Assembly (NCBI RefSeq): GCF_039905635.1
Contig: NZ_CP157000.1
Span: 3,348,001 to 3,412,000 of the forward strand
Length of the DNA: 64,000 nucleotides
Origin: Microbacterium sp. ProA8
GTDB lineage: Bacteria > Actinomycetota > Actinomycetes > Actinomycetales > Microbacteriaceae
Direction: 5' to 3'
The translations under genes were made by a program, and so were the position numbers. The notes below the pieces were generated by a model. The model had not been told where the DNA came from. It searched no databases and saw only the letters and a list, made by a program, of their open reading frames with translations. Below, piece by piece: positions 33,642 to 42,500 of the stretch (its first letter is position 1; the number at the start of each line of letters is the position of its first letter).

Positions 33642-35695
33642 CCCCGAACTGGATCACCACGGCCGTCGAGCGCGCGCGCTCGCGCCGGCCCGTCACGTGG
33701 CTGACGCTCGTCGGCGTGCTGCTGCTGCCCGTCGTCATCGGCGGCATCCTGGTGGCCGCGCTGTACAACCCGGTCGAGCGCCTCGACAGCCTCACCGCCG
33801 CGATCGTGAACGAGGACGAACCCGTCACGATCGACGGGCAGACCGTGCCTCTCGGACGCCAGCTCACCGCCGGCCTGGTCGAGGGATCGGACGAGCTCGA
33901 CAGCAACCTCACCTGGACGATCTCGAACGAAGAGGATGCCGCGGCCGGCCTCGCCGACGGCACCTACGCCGCGGTCATCACGATCCCCGAGAACTTCTCC
34001 GCCGCCGCGACGTCGACGGCCCCGGGCTCGACGCCCGAACAGGCCACCATCGAGGTCACGACCCCGCCCGACAGCCTCATCGTCGACGACGCCATCACCG
34101 CGCAGGTCGCGACGGCCGCAGCGTCGAGCATGGGCACACAGCTGTCGAGCGTGTATCTCGAGAACGTGTTCCTCGGCTTCACGACGCTGGGCGACCAGCT
34201 CGGCACGGCGGCCGGCGGCGCCGCACAGCTCGCCGACGGCGCGACCCAGGCCGCCGAGGGCGCCGCGCAGCTGCCCGACGGCATCTCGCAGCTCGCCGAC
34301 GGCAACACGCAGCTCGCGGACGGCGCGGCACAGCTCGCCGACGGCGCCGGGCAGGTCGCCGGTGGAGCGACGTCGCTGCAGTCCGGCCTGACGACGATCG
34401 CCGGCAAGACCCGCGAGGCCGCGGCCGGCGCGCAGCAGCTCGCCGACGGCGTGAACGGCGGGGCCGCACAGCTCGAGTCCACCGGGCTCGTGCCCGACCA
34501 GCTCTCCGCCGGAGCCGGGATAACCGCGACACTCGCCGGGGACACTGAGACGGCTGCGAGCAAGACCGTCGAGCTCGCCAACAAGTGCCTTGCCGTCAGC
34601 ACCGACCCGCTCTTCTGCCAGGATCTGATCACGCAGGCCACCATCACCCAGAGAACAGCAGCAGGCGCCGAGCAGGCTGCGCAGGGCCTCTCCGGTGGTC
34701 TGACAATGTTCGATCAAGAGGCTACGGCGCAGTTCGCAGCGCAGTTCCGGCAGATCGGCACTGGCGTCTCGACGCTGGGCGGCGGGCTGACTCAGCTCGC
34801 CGGCGGCATCGACCAGTCCGCCGCGGGCGCGGGCCAGCTCGCCACCGGCGTCAGCGGCATCCAGGACGGTGCCTCCGGCCTGGCCGACGGTGCGACGCAG
34901 CTCGCCGACGGTGCGACGCAGGCGGCCGACGGCGCGACCAGCCTCGCGGACGGCGTCTCTCAGCTTGCGACCGGCACCTCGGAGCTCGCGAGCGGCCTGA
35001 CGACGGCATCCGAATCCCTGCCGTCGTACACCGACCAGGAGGCGACCGACCTCGCGTCCGTCGTCGCCGACCCGGTCGAGGCCGACGGCGTGGGCACCTC
35101 GCTCTTCGGCGCGTCGGCGGTCCCGCTGCTCGCGACCCTCGCACTGTGGTTCGGCGGGCTCGGCACGTTCATCGCGCTGCAGGCCGTGTCGCGCCGCGCG
35201 CTCACGTCGCGCCAGCCGTCGGCGCTGCTCACGCTGCGGTCGTTCGCTCCGGCGGCCGGCCTCGGCGCGCTGCAGGGCGCGCTCGTCGCGGGCGTCGTCC
35301 AGCTCGCCGCGTCGTACGGCTGGGCCGAATGGTGGGCGCTCTTCGGCGTGTCCGTCGTCGCGGGCATCGCGTTCGCCGCCGTGAACCAGGCGCTCGTCGC
35401 GGTGTTCGGCGGAGCCGGGCGCTGGATCTCGGCGCTCATCGGCGTGCTGACCGTCGCGACCGGCGTGGTCTCGACCGTGCCGGGCGTGCTCTCGAGCGTC
35501 GCCGGCCTGATGCCGACCTCTCCGGCCTACAACGGCATGCTCGCCGCGCTCACCTCGACCGCGGGCCTCGGCGCCGCTCTCGCCGGCCTGGTGATCTGGA
35601 CGCTGCTGGCGCTCGTCGCGACGATGATCGTCGTCGCTCGCCGCCGCAGCACCTCGGCGCGCGCGCTGCTGAACGCGACCCCCGCCACCGCGTAG
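33638..35695 (+). CDS. YhgE/Pip domain membrane protein
   Basis: 685 residues. One transmembrane helix at about 20-43 is followed by a large extracytoplasmic region, then five or so helices from about 490 to the end. This ABC-2-like layout is typical of YhgE/Pip proteins. The extracytoplasmic part has many six- and seven-residue repeats of the QLADGA type that would form long coiled coils. They are interrupted at about 290-370 by a segment with two Cys. The start overlaps the MMPL stop (ATGA), so the two are translationally coupled and probably form one export system. Confidence 0.88.
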   Translation: MTPNWITTAVERARSRRPVTWLTLVGVLLLPVVIGGILVAALYNPVERLDSLTAAIVNEDEPVTIDGQTVPLGRQLTAGLVEGSDELDSNLTWTISNEEDAAAGLADGTYAAVITIPENFSAAATSTAPGSTPEQATIEVTTPPDSLIVDDAITAQVATAAASSMGTQLSSVYLENVFLGFTTLGDQLGTAAGGAAQLADGATQAAEGAAQLPDGISQLADGNTQLADGAAQLADGAGQVAGGATSLQSGLTTIAGKTREAAAGAQQLADGVNGGAAQLESTGLVPDQLSAGAGITATLAGDTETAASKTVELANKCLAVSTDPLFCQDLITQATITQRTAAGAEQAAQGLSGGLTMFDQEATAQFAAQFRQIGTGVSTLGGGLTQLAGGIDQSAAGAGQLATGVSGIQDGASGLADGATQLADGATQAADGATSLADGVSQLATGTSELASGLTTASESLPSYTDQEATDLASVVADPVEADGVGTSLFGASAVPLLATLALWFGGLGTFIALQAVSRRALTSRQPSALLTLRSFAPAAGLGALQGALVAGVVQLAASYGWAEWWALFGVSVVAGIAFAAVNQALVAVFGGAGRWISALIGVLTVATGVVSTVPGVLSSVAGLMPTSPAYNGMLAALTSTAGLGAALAGLVIWTLLALVATMIVVARRRSTSARALLNATPATA

Positions 35696-35697
35696 GT

Positions 35698-35775
35698 CCT
35701 CCGCAGGAGAATCCGCGCTCCGCAGGACGGATCCCCCCGGGGGCGGCCTGGGGAAGCAGAGTTCTCCTGCGGAGG
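35698..35775. repeat. Inverted repeat downstream of the YhgE gene
   Basis: CCTCCGCAGGAGAA (35698-35711) and TTCTCCTGCGGAGG (35762-35775) are perfect 14-base arms with a 50-base GC-rich centre. It begins right after the stop codon and probably ends transcription of the export operon. Confidence 0.65.
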
Positions 35776-35864
35776 CGCGGCGATGCCGCGGCCTGCTCGA
35801 ACGGCCGGGGCCGCGAGCGGAGAAGATCGGCCGATCGGCCGATGCGCCCGCGCGGAGACGCGGC

Positions 35865-35870
35865 CATGAT
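35865..35870 (+). promoter_or_regulatory. -10-like element of the nitroreductase family gene
   Basis: CATGAT, six-base spacer, then GTG at 35877, the same arrangement as at ppk2. Confidence 0.35.
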
Positions 35871-35876
35871 CGGCAT

Positions 35877-36380
35877 GTGAGCACCGCATCGCCTCAGACT
35901 CCGGCATCCTCGTCCGCGGGATCCGCGCGCATCCCTCCGCGCTGGTTCATCCGCACCGCGTGGGTCGTGCACCGCGCCATCTACAACGTCACGGGTGGAC
36001 GCCTCGGTCTCCGGCCGCCGACCTCGAAGGTCTGGGGCATGATGCGCCTGCACACGATCGGCCGCCGTTCCGGAGCGCCGCGCGTCGCGATCGTCGCCTA
36101 TGTCGAGGACGGCCCCGACATCGTCACGATGGCCATGAACGGGTGGGGTGATCCGCCGCCCGCGTGGTGGCTGAACCTGCAGGCCCGGCCCGCGGCATCC
36201 ATCGATCTTCCCGGCGAGCGACGCGACGTGATCGCCCGCGAGGCACACGGCGAGGAGCGCGAGCGTCTGTGGAACGTGTTCCGCTCACTCGAGGGCGGCG
36301 ACGACCTCGACGCGCACGCGGCGACCCGCAGCCGCCAGACGCCCCTCGTCGTGCTGGAACCCGCCCGCAGCGACCGCTGA
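35877..36380 (+). CDS. Ddn-type nitroreductase/deazaflavin-binding family protein
   Basis: 167 residues with the split beta-barrel of the F420-binding Ddn/DUF385 family: LHTIGRRSGAPRVAIVAYVEDG near 58-79, then NGWGDPPPAWWLNLQARP near 88-105, the standard cofactor-side motifs. Members reduce quinones or nitroaromatics with F420H2 or bind related flavins. The first 20 residues are a disordered Ser/Ala/Pro stretch. It is monocistronic, followed by a convergent giant gene. Confidence 0.85.
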   Translation: MSTASPQTPASSSAGSARIPPRWFIRTAWVVHRAIYNVTGGRLGLRPPTSKVWGMMRLHTIGRRSGAPRVAIVAYVEDGPDIVTMAMNGWGDPPPAWWLNLQARPAASIDLPGERRDVIAREAHGEERERLWNVFRSLEGGDDLDAHAATRSRQTPLVVLEPARSDR

Positions 36381-36462
36381 GCCGCGCCCCTGCCGCACCT
36401 CCGCGGCGAGTGTCTGCCTCGCGGGCCAACGCGAACCCGCGCCAGGCGGGCTGTCGGCATGA

Positions 36463-36509
36463 CCGGCGGGGTCGGGTCCCTCGGGGGAGAGTGAGACCCG
36501 ACCCGCCGG
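36463..36509. terminator. Bidirectional terminator between the nitroreductase and the giant gene
   Basis: The CCGGCGGGGTCGGGTC arm (36463-36478) pairs with GACCCGACCCGCCGG (36495-36509) over 15 bp with one bulged G. It lies 13 bases beyond the stop of the giant gene, between convergent genes. Confidence 0.65.
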
Positions 36510-36522
36510 AGCCGGCGACTGA

Positions 36523-39500
36523 TCAGGGCGATCCGTCGTCGGTCTTGATCGTGACCAGCCCCTGCGCATCGGCGAGATTCGCCCCGGGTGCGGGCTGCAG
36601 TGTCACGATGAATGCTTCGTCGAACTCCTTCATCGCGTCTCCGCGGACGGTGAAGGTGATGGTGGCGGTCGTCGCGCCGGCGGCGAACGACACGACCCCT
36701 GAGGTGGCGCCGGTGACGTCCACGCCCCAGGTCACGGCGTTCGCGAGGAGGGTGTCGACGCTCCAGCCCACCGACAGCGCCGATCCGGCCTGGTCGCGGG
36801 TCACGGTGAGCGTGACGGTCTTGGTCGTGCCGGCAGCCCCCTCGGTGACGGTCGCATCCGAGATGCGTACGGCCGCGGCCGCGGGCGGAGACCCGGTGTA
36901 GAGGGGGTCGTCGGTGCGGAGGCGATAGTCGGCCGCGGATGCCGTCACGCCGGCGCCGAAGGCGAACAGGCCCTGCCTGCCGTCGGTGAGCGGCGAGTTG
37001 TACGCGTGCGACGCGAGCACCTGACCGCTCAGCGTGACGGTCACCACGGTGGCCTTCAGCACGAGGTCGAGCACGTAGTCGGTGCCGGCCACCAGCGTCC
37101 GGGCGATCACCAGGTCGATGGTGCGGACGCCCTTCGCCACGTGGCCGATCACCACGCGCTGCCCGCCGACGTCGATGCCGACGAACTTGTAGTCGGTCGA
37201 CGAGTACCAGTCGAACAGGATGCCGGTGATCCCGGCGGCGCGGAGCGTCGCCGTGAGCTGCACATAGCCGGCGGGCCCGAACTGCTCGACCGCTGCGTAG
37301 GTCGAACCCCCGGCAGCCGGGATGCCGAGGAGCGCCGTCGCGGTGCCGGTGGCATCCGTCGTCCCCTGGAGGCGTCCGCCGACCGTCGTCCACGTTCCGG
37401 TCACGGCCTGCTGCGCGGTCGGCCCGCTGCCCTCGAAGAAGTCGGTGCGGTCGATCGTGATCTCCGCCGCGATCACGGTGAGCGCGATGTTGTCGAACCA
37501 GCCGCGCGCCTGATCGGAGCCGAAGCCCACCAGTCCCCGGTTCAGCGCGACCTGCTCGCCGCCCAGGACGCGCGGCGCGAACGTGTGGGAGAGGGCGTTC
37601 TTGCCGTTGACGGTGACCGTCACGACGAGTCCGTTGATCACGACGTTGAGGTCGTAGAACGTTCCGGCCTTCACTCCGCCCGGCACCGACGCCTGCGCGA
37701 GCACCGCCCAGCCCCACGATGCTCGCTGGCCGATGACGACCTTGTTCGTCGACTGATCGATGCCGGCGAACTTGAAGTCCATCGGGCCGAAGTAGTCGAA
37801 GACGACGTAGGCGTCGGCCTTCCAGCCGGCGACCGGCTTGTCCATCGAGATCTTGGCGGACAGTTCGTAGTAGACGCTCTGGTAAGCGTCGGAGTACCAG
37901 ACGGCGAGCGCGTCGCCGGTGCTGTCGGCGGCGGTCACCTTGAGGATGCCCTGCTGCACGGTGAACACACCGGAGTCGGTCGCGAAGCCCTGCATGGAGC
38001 CGTCGTTGAAGTCGGCCCCCCGCACCGTGTCGCGCCGGCCGCCGGGGATGTTGCCGGCCTGCGGGTCGGTCGGGCCGCCCGTCTGCGTCTGCCAGTGGGC
38101 GTGGTCGGACTGCCGGATGAGGCCCAGCTCGCCGAACGGCTCGCCGTTGCGCGCCTGCTCGCTGCCCTCGTCGCTCCACCTCGTCATGTCGACGCCCTGG
38201 CTGCGGCTCAGCGCGTACAGGAACTCGGGAAGCTGCGGCGCGTTCTGGCGGCTGACCGTCGCGATGCCGAACGGTGAGAAGGGCACGATGTAGCTGTTGA
38301 ACTCGCCGACCCAGTCGATGAGGCGGTCGCCACCGGTGTTGCCGATGAGGATGTCGAGCCCGGCGCCGCCGTACACCCGGTCCTGGAAGCTCGAGTTGAC
38401 GCCGTCCGGGATGTCGTTGAGCCACGAGTCGCCCGGCTGCGTGCAGGTGCCGTTCGGCAAGGAGGCGAGGCATCCGGAGTGGAGGTCGTCGTCGGCGTTG
38501 TGCAGGTCGTTGCCCCAGCCGCCCCACAGCGTGTCCTGCCCGGTGCCGCCCACGAGCCAGTCATTGCCCAGGTCGCCGAAGATCACATCGTTGCCGTCGG
38601 TCGCCTGGGTGGTCTTCCAGCTGATGCACAGGCCCTGGTTGTCGACCGCGATGCACGCGCCCTTGCCGTCGGCGCCCTTGTAGTAGTCGCCGGTGAGGTC
38701 CTGGTTGTTGAGGAAGAAGTGGTGCGGGAACTGCGCGATCGGTGCGCTTCCGGTGCAGGTGTGGCCGCTCGGCGAGTAGGAGGTGCAGCCCCAGACCCCG
38801 CCCGTGGCACTGAAGAGGATCGTGCGACGCGGGTCGTACTCGTTGTAGAGGTAGAACTCGCCCAGCCGCAGCTCGTTGTGGTTGTTGGCGTGCCACGGGT
38901 TGGTGTCGGCGCCGAAGTGGAGCACGTCGCCGGGGTTCCACGGGTGGGCGAAGTCGATGTATTCCAGGCCGATCGGGTCGCCGTCGGAATCGAAGTGCTG
39001 CGCGAAGCCGCTCGCGCCCCCGACGCCGATGGCCTCGGCGCCGCTGATCGCGTCGTCGCCCGAACCGCCGTGGATCCAGTCGCCGCCCCAGCCGCCGAAG
39101 ATGATGTCGTCGGAGTTGTTCGCGTCGTAGGTCGGCTGGTTCGCGACGTGGTGCTGGCTCTGGTTGGTGTCGGGGCCGAGGTTGTAGACGGTGAGGTCGA
39201 CCGACTTGACCAGCTCGCCCGCGATGTTGATCGTGGCGGTCTGCACCTGGCCCGGCGTGTAGATGAACTCCCCCAGCACGTCGCCCTGGCTCGTCTTGGT
39301 GTCGGGGTCGACCGTGCGCAGCTTCAGGATGCCGAAGAGCGGCTCAGCCTCCTCGGCGCAGACCGCCGCCGAGGCGACGGAGCAGCCCGTGTTGCGGCTG
39401 GTGAAGATCCGGCCGTCGTCACCGAGGATGCCGTCGGAGCCGGTGCCCCCCGAGATCCAGTCATTGCCCCAGCCGCCGATGATGTCGTCGTTCTGCGCGT

Positions 39501-42500
39501 CGCCGAAGACGATGTCGTGGTCGGCGCCGCCGTAGACCGTGTCGTCGCCGGTCTCGCCGTGCACCTCGTCGCGGCCGCCGGTCTGCGCGCCGCCCCCGTT
39601 CGGGAACGCGGTGTTGCGCCAGGTGCCGGACGCGGTGTCGAGCACGAGGGAGCACGTCGGCTGCGTCGGCGAGCCGTTGCAGTCGGCACCCGCACCGAGG
39701 CCGAAGTTCTGCGGCAGGTAGTCGGGACCGCCGACCGTGTAGTCGAGCAGGTGCACACCGCGGACCACCAGACGCTGTGTGCCGGCCGAGGCGCCGCCGT
39801 ACGTGTCGTAGACGAAGGTCACGTAGTTCGCGCCGCTCGTCGGCGGCACGCCGACGTCGCCGTCGTTCGCGTTGCCGTTGACGTCGTTGTGGTTCGTGCC
39901 TACGATGCGGACGACCCGGCCGTTGTCTCCGACGATCGTGTCGGCGTCGCGCGCATCCATGTTCTCGGGCGCGGTGCTGTCGGCGAGCGAGCCGCCGGTC
40001 ACCGGTGTGCTGGCGAGGTTGCCCGCGCCCGTCGTCTGGTCGTTGATGCCGATGCGGCCTCCGGCGCCGCCGAAGAGGATGTCGGCGCCGCGGTCGTCGC
40101 CCGTCGTGTAGTTGTGCAGCGTCGCCGTGGGTGTGACGGCGAGGCCGTCGGGGCGCTGGTCGGGGGTGATGAGGCTGAAGAAGTCGCTCGAACCGCCGAG
40201 GATGTCGTCCTGGCCCAGCCCGCCGAAGACCACGTCGTTGCCGGCGTTGCCCTCGAGGTAGTCCTGCCCGTCGGTCGCCGCCTCGGTGGAGGCCACGACG
40301 ACCAGCACGCCGGTGTAGTCGCAGACGATGGCCACGGCCGCACCGGGGTTGCTGTCGTAGCAGCCGAGCGGGGTGCGCGAGGCGCCGACGTGGCTCGCGT
40401 CGCGGGCGTCGTCGATCCACCGGCGGTGTGCGCTCTCGATGCCGCCGTCGCCCTGCAGGACGTCGTCGCCGAGCTGCCCCAGCACGATGTCGTTGCCCGC
40501 GCCGCCGGCCAGGTAGTCGTTGCCCCACGTCGCCGCCCACTTGTCACCGCGGTCGGAGGCGACGTCGTGGAACAGGTGCGTCACGTCGTACTCCGCCCAC
40601 CACGGCGCCCCGTCGGGGTCGCGGTACGGACGCGGGGTGCCGTCGACGAGCAGCACACCGGAGTTGTTCTCGGTGGGCACCGGCGCGCCGTTGCAGAGGT
40701 TGGCCGGGTTGGGGATGTCGCTGCGGCTGTAGAGCAGCGTGCCGCAGAGCGTCTGGAACCGCGGGCTCGTCCAGTCGCCGAGCGTGCGGTCGAACCAGAC
40801 GGCATCGCCGAAGAGGATGTCGTCGGCTTCGTCGCCGTCGATCAGGTCGTGGCCGGCTCCGCCGACGAGCACGTCGCGCCCCAGCCCGCCGTACACGGTG
40901 TCGTCTCCGCCCTTGTCGAGCCGCACGCTGCGGATCGCGAGCACCCCGACCGAGACGCCCGGGACGCCGGTGAGCGAGGTGGTCTGGATCTTCTGCGGCC
41001 GTGCGTCGGGCTCGTTCGGGTCGGCGACGTCCTGCGTGATGACGCCGTGGTCGCCGAAGACGATGTCGTCGTACGCCCACTCGGGCTGGCCGTTCGCGTT
41101 CACGACGAACGAGCCGAGGCCGAGGCCCGGAGCGCCCTCGCCGAAGATCACGTCTGCGCCGGCGTTCTGCAGGTCGTCGACGATGCCGGCGATGCCGCCC
41201 GGGGCGGGGATGATCGTCGTGCCGTTCGGGATGACGCCTGCGCCGGTGACGGAGGGCAACGGACTGCGGTTGACGGTCGCGATGTCGAGAGCGCGGGTGA
41301 GCACGTCGACGTTGACGCCGGAGTCTCCGTAGATGTGGTCGACACCGCGCTGACCGCGGATCTCGTCGTCACCCGAGCCGCCGGCGAGCTGGTCTCCGGC
41401 CTGGCTGCCGATGATGAGGTCGTCGCCGAGCCCGCCGTAGGCGGTGATGCCGACGGTCGGCAGGATCGTCGGCGGCAGTTCGGCGAAGAGTCCCGACGCG
41501 TCGATGATGTCGTTCCCGGCGTGGTCGTACGGGTTGGCGAGCCCGAAGACCCACTCGTCGTCCTCGTTCTGCCCGTCCGGGATGTGGGTGAACGGGTCGA
41601 ACGGCTTCGGGCCGAACTCCATGCCGAAGGTGTCCCCCGGGTTGCCCGAGTACCAGACGCCGTCCTGCGACGTGTCGCCGTAGATCACGAGCGGCGAGCC
41701 CGGGCCGGCGGTGTGGGTCTGGTCGCACCGGACCGCGTCGTCCTCGACGCCGTCGGACTGCTGGGCGATCTTGAACAGCATCGCGTCCGCGGCCCGGTTG
41801 CAGACGGTGATGATGTCGCCGCCGATGAGCAGGCCGCCGCTGCGCGAGGCGTCCCACGCCGTGATGGTGAGGTTCGGGCGGTACCAGTGCGCGATGCCCG
41901 CGGCATCCAGGAACATGCTCGGCGCGAGCGCTGCGCCCTTGAGCGTCATCGTGTCGCCGTCGATGGCGTCGACCGTGAAGGCGCCGCCGAAGCCGCTGAT
42001 CTTGATCTGCATGCCGGCGCGGAAGCCCGCCCAGCCCCCGGCGCGCACCAGGGAGGACGCGTGCACCTCGATCGGGCCGCTCACCTCGACCTTCAGCGGA
42101 GCGACGACGCTCACGTCGGTGGAGACGACGGCCGGGCCGGTCGGCACCACGGCGCCCGCCGCCTCGCCGACCGGGACGAGCGGAGCGCTCAGGATCATGA
42201 CCGAGCCGATGCCGCAGCCCGGGAAGGAGTCCATGTACGGGCAGGGCGCGTCGGCGAAGCCGAGGATCATCCGGGTGAAGGTCTCGCCCGCGAGCTGGAT
42301 GTGCTGGAACGCGTGCAGGTACGGGTCGCCGGCGTAGTAGCCGCTGCCCGGCAGCCGTCCGTTGAAGGCCCAGTTCAGACCGTCCTGGCGGGTGAGCACG
42401 AGGCCGGCTCCCGGGTGCTGCGCGAGCTGCCCGGCCGTCGGCGCGGTGCGGATCATGTCGAACACGGTCTGCATCGGCGAGTTGCCGCCGCCGTGGATCG

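Noticed and set aside
35815..35850. Tandem GATCGGCC units near the nitroreductase gene
   Set aside because: They are too short and too few to support an operator or repeat family.
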